A DNA stretch of 64,000 nucleotides. Origin: Moniliella sp. 'wahieum' (Eukaryota > Basidiomycota > Moniliellomycetes > Moniliellales > Moniliellaceae). The notes beneath the pieces were generated by a model. It was given only the letters and a program-made list of their open reading frames with translations. It was not told the origin of the DNA and ran no database searches. Position numbers and translations under genes: made by a program. Below, piece by piece: positions 34,132-46,520 of this stretch. The stretch lies in NCBI GenBank assembly GCA_003971905.1, contig RSEE01000030.1, positions 320,001 through 384,000 on the forward strand, written 5' to 3'. Within the stretch, counting starts at the first letter, position 1. Each line of letters starts with the position of its first letter.

Positions 34132-36293
34132 CTACGCAGTCAGTGCCTCGTCCACAGCCGCTTGGGCCTCCGCCAGACGAGCACGGTACAGGGCGAGCTC
34201 TTGCTCCAGCTCATGATACTTGCGCTCCTTGGACTTTTGGTACGCCCGCAGAGCCGTGTTTTCTTCCTGCAGCGCCGCCGTCAACGCCGCATCTGCCGCA
34301 GCCTTGTCAAACAAGACACGAGAGGCGATGGCCACCGTCCGCTGCGGGTCCCCCGAGACCTGCTCGGCGCCCACGCCATCTTGGCCCTCGGCTTCCTCCC
34401 CACCCATCAGAGGATCAGTGTCTACCAAGCCCGCATCCCGCATCGCACGTAGGTGCATCGGCTTGCCCTTGGCCATTAGGGCCGCTCCAGGGCTCCGGCC
34501 CACCTTATCCGCGGAAGAACCCTGGAGGTTGTAGAGCACATCATCGTCCACATTTTCACTCTCATCGGCCGCGTCAGCAAGCGTGGACTGGGGTTTGGCT
34601 TTGTTTGTGTCGGGTGAGAAAGACGGATCGGCAAATACCTCTTCGGCCGCCGCGTCGGAATGGGCATCCTCTGCCTCGTCTCCGTCCGAAACATCCGCAT
34701 CCAAGTCAACCTTATCCAGCACATCGAGCCTTCCTGACTTGACCGCATGAATGACCAGCCGCAGTTGGGCTGATGTGGCCCGTTCTTGGGCCAGGAGACG
34801 ACGGAGACGAGCCACACTGGTCAGCGCATTCTCCCTTTCCTCCCTTACCTCATCTGACCAGAGTTGCCGTTCCTTCTTGTGCTGGGATGCAGTAAGCCGC
34901 TGGAACTCCTCAAACGATTCCTCCCGACTGGCAATTTGTTCACTCAGCAAGCCCAGCTGGTCACGCAGGTGCTCGTTCTCGTCCTCCAGATCACCCAACA
35001 CATCTTGTGTCTCCTCCAATTGAGCCCGGAGCATTTGGCCCTCGGCAAGCTGTAGCGAGAACATGTGAGTTAGTTGACCAGTCACCTTAACCGGGGCGTT
35101 ACACACCTTTTCCCGCCATGCTTGCTCCAAGCGCAATCCCAATCCACGTAGCGTCTCCGTATTGTTCTCGGTACGGAGAATGTGGCGTGCTTCGGCAAAC
35201 CGCATCACATCCTCCGCCACTTGATCCTCATCGACTTCACGACGAGGAAGGCGGACGCGCTCCCGCTCCACCACCTCAACTGTCGGGCCTCGGACAGCCG
35301 CGATACTCGCGGCCAAGCCACGTCCCAGTCCTGACGTGAGACTGGATGCGCCCCCACCTACCGCAGCTGACACGCCAGCTAGGCGGACTGCGCCTGTTGA
35401 CCACAGCGACCGTTTGGCACCATTCGGCTCCGGGCTTGGACCAGGGCGAGGCTCAACGTCTGTGTTCTCCGCCGCCTCCTGTGCCGCTGCCTCAGGCTCA
35501 GGCGCCGTCTTGGCCGCAGGAGTGTCCCTCCAGCTCACGGGGCGGCCAGCATTGAGATCGATGATCCGCGCTCGGTTGGGCAGCCGGGGGGGCGAGGTGA
35601 CTGCGGCTGCAGCTGGCTCCTCCTTGTGCTCCTCCTCAGCCACGATGGAGGTGTCGGGAACGACAGGCAAGCGAGCCGAGTCCCCTTCCTCCAGCGCAAG
35701 CCCCATGCTACGCCGGCTTCCAATCGACGTGCGAACACTGTGCCGCGACGTAGCTCGGCCCGAGGGGGAACGACGCAAGGTGGTCACATTGAGCGACTGG
35801 CCCGAGGAAAGGTGCCGGACTGATTCTTCCACCTGCGGGTCCAAGTGGGACGTGAGCGATCGGTGTGAGCCATTGGAGGGAGTTCGGAGGTGCGACTGGG
35901 TAGACTGCCGCCGCGAGGGGGGCTTGGAGGCGGTCTCGATCTCGCTTCCGGTTCGGCTTCCGCATCGCTTTCACTCTCGTCGCCCTCGTCGAGGTCGTGG
36001 AACTTGAGTTCGCCATCGGACGTGTACTGCTCGGCTGTGGGAGGCGCGAGTTGTGTGCCTCCCGGGGAAGTAAATTCCACCTCGTGGTTCGGTGTCTCCT
36101 CCGAGTCTGGAGTGCCCGAGGGCTTCTTGACCTTCTTCTTCCGCTTGGGCTCGTCGCCCGAGGCGCTCTTCTTCTTTCTCTTCTCCGCTCTTCTCCCGTC
36201 TTTGTGCGACCTTCTTTGGACTTCTTCTTCTTCTTCTCCGCCTTTTCCACCCCAATCACTGGGGGGGCAGCAGAGACGGGAGCTCGTCGGCAT
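34132..36293 (-). CDS. Coiled-coil protein with charged disordered N-terminus
   Basis: Unrecognised. A single long frame (34132 to about 35920) encodes a Ser/Arg-rich segment (SRHSVRTSIGSRRSMGLALE), RVRLPRREVDEDQVAEDVMR, and a central coiled coil: QLAEGQMLRAQLEETQDVLG, DLEDENEHLRDQLGLLSEQI, SREESFEEFQRLTASQHKKE. An acidic linker (DVSDGDEAEDAHSDAAAEEV) and a C-terminal coil (LRAYQKSKERKYHELEQELA) follow, ending VDEALTA. Upstream the reading continues in other frames with a Lys-rich patch (EKAEKKKKKSKEGRTKTGEE), KRKKKVKKPSGTPDSEETPN and SDGELKFHDLDEGDESESD. The start is placed at ATG 36293. Coiled coil plus basic and acidic tracts suggest a structural or scaffold protein, possibly at the cortex or cytoskeleton; no family is assigned. 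Confidence 0.75.
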
Positions 36294-39200
36294 GGCGAGG
36301 AGCAGGTGATGGTGGGGGCGAAAGCCGAGTGGCGCGCCGGCGCCGACTGGGAGATGGGCTGGTAAACACGTGTACCACACTCGGCTCCTGCCCCTGCGTG
36401 AAGGACGGTGGGGCACAGAGCAACACTGCCCCTCTGCCTGCATGACCAAGGCCTGCCCCACCCATGATTTCAACATTTAAACACGGAGAACCCTAGTGCA
36501 ATCGCATCATGCATCAATCATCTGATCATCCTTTCCCACACCAACACACATATTGCCAACAAGCAATCCAAAGTCTTTTGCGTATAACGGGGAAGACAAG
36601 AGAGATACTGCAACCAGGATTAGGTGGCCTTCTTCACTTCAAAAATGGATGTACGGAAGATGGTGAAGGGCATGCTAAGACCCGTGGTCCTACTGTAAGT
36701 ACTGGGGAGACTGCTACTGAGGAGATTATTGTCTTACCATCGTCTACGTCCTCTCAGCTATAGGATGAAGAGTGTCCTTTTTCTATAGTAATCCTGTAGA
36801 GACTCCAGTCCAGATTTTGATCCGATTCTTCCCTCTTCCTCCTGGACCACTAGGTAGACTTAAATGAATAAGGGAGCATTCTGGATGGTGTGGGCACTGC
36901 GATGGAGATTGCGCCGTGTCATGAGAAAAGCTCTCCCCCGCGACAAGTCATTACCACACACAAAAATTGAGACAAGAATGCAATCGGCTCTTAGTATGAA
37001 TGTACCAACTATATCTTGAAAAGTAGCCACTTCAAAAAGCTGGCCTACCATGCGAATGGTTGATCCTGAGGATCACTGTACAATCTGTTTGCCTTGTAAT
37101 GAAACCGTTTGTTTCCATCCATCTTTTCAACTCATTATACCGTGTGTATGTAATAAATACCTTCCGATACAACAGATAAACAGCTCTGTAACACACTTAT
37201 GGTATGTCAAGGTTACGGAGGGCCATGAGAGCGAAGGTGCAACATATGACATTCCACTCTCCATTCGGGGTGGCATGCTTAATGGTGACGATTTACATAT
37301 ACCGCGCCTGTCTCCCTTCCTTTGTGTTGCTGAAGAAGTAGGACCCCCGCCGCCGTTCCTCTCGTGTTTTGTGCTCCAACGTTTTCCGTTGATTATGGGC
37401 CTGGAACCATTTCAGTATGTGAAGACCTCCACGGTCAACAAAAGTGGTGATGCGATTTATCACTGAAGTACGCAACGCCATCCGCCTGGTAAAAGGTACT
37501 ATAAGCATAACTATATGTGGTTGCAATTCCTATTTTACTCTGAGGGTCTCCGCCTTTGTGGCCTGAAATGGAACGCTCTAGTTACACGACAAGTTAGCTC
37601 AAGCTTGCTTGCATTGATTGCTCTCTCCCCGCTTCGGCTGATGGTGGGGTAGGGGTTATCTGCATGTGCAGCGGTTCGTCGCCAGTGCGACCACAACCAT
37701 ACTGCGCCAGTGCCGCCAGGGGAAGCTGGCACTGTGGCCATGCGACATATATGGAACTATAGGCACTACGGCTGCGTGGGAAGGGGAAGGCGCGCTCCTG
37801 AGCAGGGAAAGACTGTGTTTTGAACTGTTGAGGACAAGTAGAGGTGTGGGAGCGCAACTTGCGGATAAGGCAGCTGCCGTGACTCCATGGGCTCTGGGGC
37901 AATCTGGGGTATGCATTGCTCTGCGCCTGCGCACACCCCTTTCCCTTCCCTTGCGCTCGGTGGGCGATGCCATTCTCAGTACCACCACTCTCCTCTTCCC
38001 GTCACTCTCTAGTACACTAATCCTCCTCCCCTCATGCTCGTCTTCGCCACCGAGCGTGGCCAGCCCCGTCAGGACTTTGAACCTGTTTTGAGCCTCAGGC
38101 TACTGCCGTCACCACAGCTTTCCCTCAGGTAGGAACGTTCACTAACTAACCGTATTACCCTTACAGACCTGCACTCATCAAACAAGCGGGGAAAATATCC
38201 TCCTCCTTTCAGAAAAAGTCGGCGGTCATCGTGATGATTCGTGCAGCCGAGATCCTATACTGGATGATTGATCATGATGTCGATAAAGAGAGAGGCATCA
38301 GGCCACACACCTTCAACCTACGATGGAGTGCGTTGAGTTGGAGGCTACGACGGAAGTCAAGAACAGAGGAACAACTTGGCCTACTGTTGACACTTGCGGG
38401 CGGGTAGGTGATATGCTTGCTTGGGTGGGAGGCGAGAGGACCGCTTTTCCGCAGGATAATATGTAGGGTGTGCCACAAGGAGAGAAGGTGAAATCGGTAC
38501 GTTTCCCTTTAGCAAGAAAAGACGTATACTTTGACTGTTGTTACGGGGGGACTCGAGCCAGATAAAGATTAGTCACAACTGGTTCGCTCCACATGTAGTT
38601 CAAATGTCAACTGGAACAAGTGGGTGATTGGCCAAAGATTGATGCTTTCCTCCCCATACTAGTTGGATGCAATGCGTGCAATGCCAAGCAAGGTCCCACC
38701 TGCAAGAACCTGTATTTGTGCCAACACCGCTTGCAGTCCCACTCCCTAATTCTAACTTGACTAATATGTATATCTGCAGCCCTCGTGTGCTCCATCCCCA
38801 ACATCCACTATCCACAACGAGCCGACTGTGTAGAGAGGAGGATGCACCGAGGCGTGGGAGGAAGGTAATGCGCACTGACTACAGCGTAATGGGGCATACA
38901 GAAATCAGGGGATCAGGAATGATTAATGAAGGTGAACCACACGCTGTGACTCCAAAAAACGTAGGAGACGCTGCTTGCGTACCGGAAGTTGATACATGAG
39001 AGTACTACTGTACTGCCTTTGGAACGCTGAGAGAAGGAGCTGCTGCGGTTGCTGGAACAAGCAGAATGCGACAGGAACGCCAAGTACCAGGGACATACCC
39101 AAGAACCGGTTCTCCCTTTGGTTTTGACGACGCGAAGATACTGTGCCACCAAAAGACAGCGGGCAAGACTATGCTTGGGAACTGGAAAGAATTATTGACT

Positions 39201-39428
39201 ACTGAATCTCAATAGAGATGTATGGTTCTTCACCGCTCGGATGTCTACCATGTTCACCCGTATCTTCAAGCGCTACGTCGGGTATGGGAACGGATGGCGG
39301 GCACCACAGAGGGTCCTGATCTCCTGGCGATTCCACTGGTTCCCTAAATAGAGTTAGCACTAACATGTAATACTCCTTCCACCCACATCGCCTTTTCTTA
39401 TCTGCTTCCCACCCCCCTCCATTCCCCC
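36294..39428. other. 3.1 kb gene-free, A/T-richer region
   Basis: No recognisable gene. Open frames at 37050-37466 and 37666-38091 lack motifs. An intron-like segment near 38132-38166 (GTAGGAAC, CTAACTAAC, TTACAG) is followed by an 80-codon open stretch to about 38409 (RPALIKQAGKISSS, EILYWMIDHDVDKERGIRPH), which may be a gene fragment. CATCATGCATCAATCATC at 36507-36524 belongs to the ATGCAT repeat family. No transposon ends were seen. Confidence 0.45.
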
Positions 39429-40181
39429 ATGTCCTCCCCTACCGACATCCCCGGCGCCCACCGCCGTCATGCCCCCGCTACAGCCTCGCCCTCTTGGACC
39501 CAGTAATCCGCACCTTCCCTGGTCTCGCCGCCCCGACCCCCGTCTCCCCCTTACACCACCCGCCGCGCACAACATATCCCTCCTCACTACTGGTGCTTGT
39601 GCTTCCGCCGGCACCCCCTCCCCCTCCCCAGATGCTAGTCCACTCCATCGTGCTTCCTCTCTTTCCTCGTCGTCGAGCACCTTGCGTCCCACCACTTCGA
39701 TCTTGACGGCACCAACAGACGACATGCTCCCCGGTCGGCTTCCTACTCTCCACAGCTCACCCGCCTATGTGCCCCGCACCGTCTCCCCCTTTTCTACCGC
39801 CTCTCTGGGACGGAGGGAATCGTTCACCCTTGAGCGTCGTTTCAGCGCATCTTCCTGGCTCGGGCTTGACGGATGGTATGGTCTGCAGGAGAGCAAGCTT
39901 GGGCCCGAACAGCCAGGCCGCTCAACACGCCCTCACTACAACATGTAAAAGACGATGAAGGCGCTAACCAACCTGCTTCTTTGTGGAGTCGTACCATCGA
40001 CCCCTTTCCCGAGGCGGCTCGTTCACAGCGCGCATCCGCGCCCTGGGCTCCGGAAGCGAACTGCTCTGCTACCGACTTTGCCCCACGCGGACGCGGACGC
40101 ACTCCGTCCAATAGTTTCCGCATCCGCCGTCCCAGTCCGCGAGGAGAACGCTTCTTAATGGGCCAACTGGATATGCACTGA
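39429..40181 (+). CDS. Ser/Pro-rich hypothetical protein
   Basis: It starts at ATG 39429 (MSSPTDIPGAHRRHAPATAS). The frame shifts at about 39505 into SRRPDPRLPLTPPAAHNISL, continues through SSLSSSSSTLRPTTSILTA and FTLERRFSASSWLGLDGWYG, then shifts near 39930 to HVKDDEGANQPASLWSRTID, ending FLMGQLDMH at TGA 40179-40181. Composition is typical of a disordered fungal regulatory or cortical protein. The leader upstream is CCACCC/CCATTCCCCC-rich. No known domain was seen. Confidence 0.5.
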
Positions 40182-40617
40182 TTCGTCCTTTTCCACTCCC
40201 CCTTTTTTCCCCTCACTCTGCACCCATCTCTCCACCAAGAACATGACCCAGCTTTGGTCTCCCTTCTCTTTTGTTCCGACCCCATCTTGGTTCGGGCTTT
40301 GTTCGTTCCCCGGGCCTGGCTCACCTCTTAGTATCCTACGCCGGGCTCTGACCCCTTACACTTGTATGAACCCACAACCAAATATAATGTACTCTCCTGA
40401 TTTCGTTTGTGAGATGCGAAATTGAACCGCTCCGCAGCTCAGCGCCATGGCTACCTGCTCGGTTGCGGTGGCTTCGAAATGCATCCTTTCACAATTGCAC
40501 CCCTCACCAGCATCTCTATGGTTCGGCGCGTTCCGCGCTTCGTTGCACGATAGGCAGCTAGCTAGGTAGAAGCGATTAGTACTACATGGGATGTAGACAG
40601 AGCCAGTGGGGTAAGCC
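40182..40617. other. Convergent 3' spacer
   Basis: 436 bases between two convergent stops, with T/C-rich sequence just after 40181. Nothing else is recognised. Confidence 0.4.
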
Positions 40618-41677
40618 TTACGGCGCCTGAGCTTCTCGCCGCGCAAAGATCCGCGCCCGCTCGCCTTCCAACTAAGACGACGTGGTCCGAGTTAGCTTGG
40701 CCCATGCAGACGAGGAAACAAAAAAGGGGGGGGGGACGTACCACCTTGATCACCCGGTTCCATGAGGTAGCAGCCGCCTTGGCGTCGGTCAGGGATTTGT
40801 CCTTGGGCAGGGCGACCTGGTCTCCCGAGGCGGTACCTACGACGGCGCGGCCATCGAGGGCGGCATGGAGTTGGTCCGGCGAGTACCCAGGGACCAAGGT
40901 AGATCCCTGGTCGTACTGCGGCCCATGCACCACCACCTGATCCAGGACAATAATGTGGGTCGTGTACCAGCGCACTGGCAACGTTTTGTCCAGCGCATCA
41001 AACACGGCTTGGCCCAACCAGCCGACTCCCTGCCCGATGCGGGGAGCGTTGGCATGCACCTGAGCCAGCGCCGTGGTCTTACGCGCCTCGCCCTGGGCTG
41101 CACTCTGTACACTCGCCTCCACCTCGCTCGCCGTTGTAGGACCCACACTGCCCGAAGCAACGGCGGAAATAAAAGCAAGCGGCACCAGACGGAAACTGCT
41201 GCGCGCGACTGCAGCGTCGGCCTTGCGCTGGGCCGGGGTGGTGTAGCCCGCCGCATAGGGCGTACCCGACAAGTCCTCCGTGCCCAACCCGGCCACCTCC
41301 AGCACGGCCACCTGACTCGTCCCGTCATACGTCCACAACAGACCTTCCGCCGTGCTGTCGTCCTTGAGCGTCAGTCGGACCCGTGTACCCTGCAGCGCGG
41401 GCAGGCCCAGGTCGGCAGCAGCCTCGGATGCTGGCGCTGCCACAGCCGGCACAGCCGACGCAGCCGGTGCCTGTGAGTCCGAGGGCGCAGGCGCGGGCGC
41501 GGGCTGACGAGGGGGGGGAGAGCGGGCGGAGGAAGCCGGGGAGCGGGTCGAGGCGGGCGAGGAGCGGGCGGGAGCTGCGGAGGCGGCAGCGGGGCCGCGG
41601 GCAAAAGGTCGACCGGAACGAGAGGCCCAGGCGTTGGTCGGGGGCGGGCGCGCAGGAACGTCGGTGTTGGCAGCCAT
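40618..41677 (-). CDS. LSM12: LSM12 homologue
   Basis: RNA-associated protein with an LSM-like domain and an anticodon-binding-like (AD) domain; in animals and yeast LSM12 binds ataxin-2/Pbp1. It starts at ATG 41677 (MAANTDVPARPPPTNAWASR) with a long Ala/Pro/Ser-rich N-terminus. The LSM-like part is GTRVRLTLKDDSTAEGLLWT then YDGTSQVAVLEVAGL. The AD domain is VHANAPRIGQGVGWLGQAVF, DALDKTLPVRWYTTHIIVLD and QVVVHGPQYD. An intron at 40672-40741 (70 bases, GTACGT donor) precedes the last exon LEGERARIFARREAQAP, with stop TAA at 40618-40620. Exons total 990 bases, 329 residues, with no frame break. The 9-base C run just after the donor is notable. Confidence 0.93.
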
Positions 41678-42613
41678 GAGCGCGGGCAGAGCGTCGGAGC
41701 AGAACCAAAAAGGGAGGGCCACGGAGCGCCAAGGCAGGCGGGAGGTGGTGGGGGCGGCAGACGCAGCGTGGCGGCGGACTGGACGAGGCAGGCGATCGAT
41801 GGCCGTCTGAGCAGCCGGAGCCACGAGCCACGCTGGTGCGTGATCACCCACCATCCCATCCCGCTTGGATGCATGATGGGTGCGTTCCGCCATGGCGGAA
41901 TGCGTCGGGCCTGCGGAGACCTTGGCCTGATTATAGGGGTAATCTCCCCAGGCGCACCTGGTTTCGCTCAGGCACTCGAGTCATCGTTTTGAATGCTCGG
42001 CCTTGTTTGACGGTCAGACAGAGGCGTGACAGTGAACATCCGAAGGAAGAAGACGAGAGACCCAAGTACTCCTAAGGATGCAAAGGCGGATTCGAGAGGA
42101 GACATGGCCAAGTAGGAACGAAAAGGCAGGCTGGATTGCCACATTACTTAAGAGGACCGTGGTGGCGGAGGATGCATAAAATGTGTATACCTCCCGCAAT
42201 CAACAACCCGTCGGTCGGTCGTCAGTGCTGGGTCTGAGGCCGCCGAGGTTTTTGAGTGTGAGGATGCGGACGAAAAGCACATCCCCTAAGTCGCGGTGAT
42301 GTGCTTCTATTACAACCGCAGTAGCCAAACACAACATCAAAAAGGAGACCACAGAGTGTGTTGGGCCCCCCATCAGTAGCCGACCTATTACCGTGGGGAC
42401 CAGTCCTAATGCCTTGAAAATGAAGGAAAGTATATATACAACACCATTCCAGCTACCACCACAGGCCAAAACAATCGAACGTGATCAACAAGTAGTAGAC
42501 AAAAGAGAGGGAGGGGGTATATCCAACAGAGAAAAGAGTTTTCGAACCAATCAATGAACATCGTACCGTATTGCCCGGAGCCATTTTTGCCCGTCTCCCA
42601 CTTGAGAGCGCTA
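41678..42613. other. 936-base spacer between LSM12 and the Zn2Cys6 gene
   Basis: Contains the LSM12 promoter (C/G-rich, near 41700-41870) and the 3' region of the Zn2Cys6 gene, which is A/T-richer with AAAAGAGAGG-like words near 42500. No gene is supported. Confidence 0.4.
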
Positions 42614-44835
42614 CTAAGGGCGGGAGGCATAGGCCCGTGGCGCACGGAGGGGAGGAAGCTGCATGCTTTGCGGTCGTGGAAGCGCAGTCAACAAATCGGC
42701 GATGGATGGGCGTACCGGTTCTCGATCCTTGGGCCGCCCCTCCCGCAAGAGGGGGGACGAGCCCAAAGATGATCCTTCCCGTTCCAATGGACGCCGTTCC
42801 AGTGGGCGCGGTTCCACTGGACGTGGTTCTAATGGACGTGGTTCCAATGAACGCTCCAATGGGCGCTCCATCACTGCCAACGCCATTCGTGTGGCGGGTT
42901 CCTGAGCCTGAGCCTGTGCGGGTGGGTGAAGGGCGACCCGTCCCAACAGCATCACCAGCTCCACCGCCCGGCTCCAGGTCGGGTTCACCTCGATGGCGCC
43001 TGGAGGGTGGCCACGCGGCCGCGTCCAATGGCGGAGCTAGAGAGGTGGGAGGAACTGAGCTGGACGCGGGCGGCCAGAACGTGCATGCATACCCACGCCA
43101 GACTTTCGGCGGGAGCAAGCCCCCCCTGGGCCCCAGCTTCGGCCAAGGTGGCTACCTGTTTCCCGTGTAGGCAAGCGAGGCGGGCAAGCCAACGTACCAC
43201 GTATCGACGTCCGCCCGGGTGCGCAGACGGGTAGCGTGGACCAAACAAGCGAGTGCCTGGACGACCGAATCGGTGCTTTGGCTCGTTGGAGCGGCACCCC
43301 GGACTGCACGCCACCATAAAGCGAGGCTAGTCCTTCCACCACCGCAATCGCTAGACTGATACGCGGTCCGCAGGCCGGGTCCAACGTGCGCCAAGCTAGT
43401 GCTGCATCGAGGGTTGCTTGGCGTGCCTGGCCCAGCTGAAGCGAGCCCAGTGCCAACAACGCATACGCCATGGCGACCCCACCCCCAACGCCTTCCTTGT
43501 CGCTTTCATCGGAAGTGGGGTCAGTATCTGGATCGGATGCATGCAGGGCCAAGAGCGCACGGGCCGCTTGGATGTGCGCGCTTGCCGCGTCCCCCTTTGG
43601 TGCCACCAGGGCATAGAGCGCATGGAGCAGCGCAGGCAAGGCAACGAACGCGTACCCGCCTCGCCCATGGCCTGAGCCGGGGCCGGGGCTGGGGCCAGGG
43701 GGGGGAGGCACACGCTCAAAGGGAATCCCACTTGACGGAAGAGGGCGAGATATCGGCTTGCACATTATGCGGGGGAGGCAAGCGAGAGCCGTGGCTTCGA
43801 TTGGGGACCGGGATGCCCCTGTCTTGGTACCTGGGCAGGGTATGGGGGAGAAGGGGAGAGTTCCTGGGCAGGAACGGGGAGCGTGGAAGGCGGGAGGAAA
43901 GGTGGAGGGTTAGTGGGAATAGCCAACGGAGCAGCCATAGACAAGTCGGGGCTGGCAGCCCAACGTCCCCTTCGGCCCACTCACATCCCGCCCCGGGCCC
44001 AGTTCCCATCCGGACGAGAGAGAGGGGTTGGCAGCTTGCGGTGAAGGCGGCAAGGTGCTGACCCACTGCTGGGATCGAATCCACACGCAGTAGTCGAAGT
44101 CGATCTCGATGGATCAGAATGCGTAGGCGACAGGCCGGCCGATTCAGCAAGACCGCCAGGAGGAATGGAAGCAGGGCCCGCCGCAGGGTGGCCAATGACC
44201 GAGGGAGGGGTCCCAGGGTCAGACAACGCCTGTGGTCCGTCGAAGAGGTAGAGGTACCGAGGGACCTGCCGCAGCCTCCGCAAGGATGGCCAGGGCCGGG
44301 GCGTCGCTGCCGGAGCGGACAAGCGGAGCCACGTCAACCATGGACATGCTCCGTGGGGGCGCTGGACGGTCTTCATCCACGTCCTCATCAGGGTCAGGCA
44401 CCCATTCCTGGTGGGCGCAGGCGCTGATAGAACCCCTGATTCATCACTGTGAACCAAAGAGTTAGTCAGCACCAATGCTAGCGAAGCAAGGGAAAGGCAT
44501 CGCGTGGATTGAGGACAGGCCTCAGCACCGTAGCGTGACATGTGACGTATATATGGAGGGGGGGGGGGCACGCACAAATATTGACACACTTTGCCATTGT
44601 ATAGGCAGTTGCTGCACGGTAGCCGCCGGTCGCATCGCCGCTTCGCCTTGTGGCAAGCAGTACAGGAGCGCTGGGACCGTTTGCGTTTTCCACGTTGGGG
44701 TACGTACCCCGTGTCCCACCCGCCGGGTGGCGCAAAGGCAGGGCCGGGAGTGGGAGCAGGGACGGGAGGCGCATGCAGAACGGAAGGAGGCGAGGCAGAG
44801 GGCACACGCCAGCTCTCGGATCGAGGCGCATGCAT
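42614..44835 (-). CDS. Zn2Cys6 (fungal zinc cluster) transcription factor
   Basis: The DNA-binding domain sits near the N-terminus: RSCTACHKAKRRCDRRLPCS then NCLYNGKVCQY, giving all six cysteines (C-x2-C-x6-C-x5-C-x2-C-x6-C), preceded by a basic KRKRSQ. An intron at 44447-44575 (129 bases, GTGCGT donor, CACAG acceptor) follows. The next exon reads FDESGVLSAPAPTR, EWVPDPDEDVDEDRPAPPRS and VDVAPLVRSGSDAPALAILA. A helical middle region (YAFVALPALLHALYALVAPK, AMAYALLALGSLQLGQARQA, SLAIAVVEGLASLYGG) resembles part of the fungal-specific regulatory domain. The C-terminus has a pentapeptide repeat around EPRPLEPRPVEPRPLERRPL and ends APRAYASRP at TAG. Several frame changes fit indels. The start at 44835 is a guess; 5' sequence without ATG extends farther. 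Target pathway is unknown. Confidence 0.85.
42781..42855. repeat. 15-base coding minisatellite, about five units
   Basis: Imperfect units of the type GTTCCAATGGACGTG lie inside the C-terminal part of the Zn2Cys6 gene. On the coding strand they give the pentapeptide repeat E-[PR]-R-P-[LV]. Unit changes are mostly third-position. Confidence 0.85.
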
Positions 44836-46457
44836 CGGGCGCAGGGGGGGGAGGCATGGGACCAAGACGACGAGTGGGATGTGGCGGTCGCGGTGGCGGC
44901 GGGAGGAGGGGGGAGTGTGGGTGGGCCCTCGGACGAGCTGGTCAATGGGCGGCAAGGGGGTGTCACCGGGGGACCACGCCGCGCGAGCATCGTGGATGGA
45001 GGGGAGGGTGGGCGGGCGTCGTCGCGCATGCTGGCCACAGGGAGGGAGGGGACGGAAGCGAGATGGGCAGGATGGTGGGAGGGAGCAAACAGGCGGCGAG
45101 TCAGGACGGAACAGCGAGGTTCAACGTTGAGGACCATTGAGCCGCGCCGCGTGGCTCTGCTGTGCACTGCCCTGCGCTGCTCTGCCGTGCTTGGCTCTGC
45201 GCCGACTGGACTGGACTGGTCTGCTCTGCTCTCTGCTCTGCTGGCTGCGGCCGAGTGGCACGGTGCCTGGCGGCCAGGTGGCCAGTGGCCAGGTGGCCAG
45301 GCGCGCACAGGCGCAGTGTGCGAAGGCTCGCCCCGCCCAGGTACCGGGCGGCGCAGGCTGCGGCCGTGATGCGGCCGTGGTGCGGGTGTGTGACATGCGA
45401 CGCATGATCCAGGCGCACGACGCATGAGCGTGTGATACATTGTCGCACCTGGCCTTTCTGTGCCTGTGCGACACGCACGCTGCGCTCCCGCATCATGCAT
45501 CCGTCATGCACCGTCTAGGATCATCTTGATGAGCTTGACGATAGCCCCCACGTCTGCGCCCTCGGCTGGGTGCATCGTCAGCTGACACACTGCCCCCCGC
45601 TGCCCCGCTGCTGTGCTGGGGCTCCGCCCCAGGGTGACGCGGTGACGCCGCCGTCCTGTGGTCTGGGGCGAAATATCAAATGCACAGGCGCCGTGCCCGC
45701 TGCGGCAGAAGTGAGCACAACCCCTGCGGGGAGTAAGACATGCGGAGCTCCGCACGTGGGGACAAGCACAGTGGCTCAGGCGCACAACGCTCCTGCTCAG
45801 CGCCCAGGGCACCAGGGCCCAGGCTGACGCCCCAGCCCCAGCGCTGGCCGCCCGGGTGCACAGGGGCCGGGCGCCGGGGGCGCTGGGGTGATTTTGCAGA
45901 TACCATGGGGCATGGCGCAGGTGTCGTGGCGGACGGGGCGGACCGGAGGAGGGCAGCAGCTGGGAAAGGGTTTTCCGATCACTGGTCGCATCCTCCCCGC
46001 ATCATGCATCGGACCGCCGCTTCAGCCGCTGGGTGCACAACCTCGTACCGCTGCAACGGCGGGGTATGGGGTGAGGCGGTGAGGGGCGTGTGAAGGGTGT
46101 GCCACACCACACATGTGACATGCGACATGTGACATGGGGAGGGCAGGGACAAAATCAAGACCACAAGTAGCGTAGCCTAGTATTTCTAAGCGCCCTTTTG
46201 TAGAGGCTGAGCGCCAGTAAGCAGCAGGTTCTAATGACGCTGTGAAAAAAGCGCGCAAGCTGATGTAGGCTGAAGTCTGCTTTCAAGCTTGAAGCTAGCT
46301 ATCTTGATGGCTGACTAGCTTGCGACCTGGAGCGCTGCGGCGCCTCGGGCTAGTTTGGACCGTATAACGGGTACCGGGTTCTGATGTCTGTACGGAAGCG
46401 CTGAAGCTGAAGCGAGAACTGAAGCATGCTTAATTTGGAGTCTTCTTATTTTTTTCA

Positions 46458-46480
46458 CATCATGCATCATGCATCATGCA
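46458..46480. repeat. Heptamer array (CATCATG)x3
   Basis: Three tandem copies creating ATGCAT plus one C per unit; a second array of two copies lies at 46507-46520. Confidence 0.9.
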
Positions 46481-46506
46481 CCAGGCCATCGACCCACCAT
46501 GCACCG

Positions 46507-46520
46507 CATCATGCATCATG
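46507..46520. repeat. Heptamer array (CATCATG)x2
   Basis: Two perfect copies, followed by the degenerate CATCATACATCG, 27 bases after the array at 46458-46480. Confidence 0.85.

Noticed and set aside
29618-39428. Retrotransposon or DNA transposon
   Set aside because: No reverse transcriptase, integrase or transposase motifs, long terminal repeats or target duplications could be seen by eye; relics cannot be excluded.
44050-44090. tRNA-like T-arm word GGGATCGAATCCACA
   Set aside because: It lies inside the Zn2Cys6 gene and no cloverleaf could be built around it.
45504-45812. Small minus-strand frame ending KLIKMILDGA
   Set aside because: The last 25 residues look protein-like but the rest does not, and no start, splice site or family supports it.
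46458-46520. CRISPR-like array
   Set aside because: Units are 7 bases with no spacers, and the sequence is eukaryotic.
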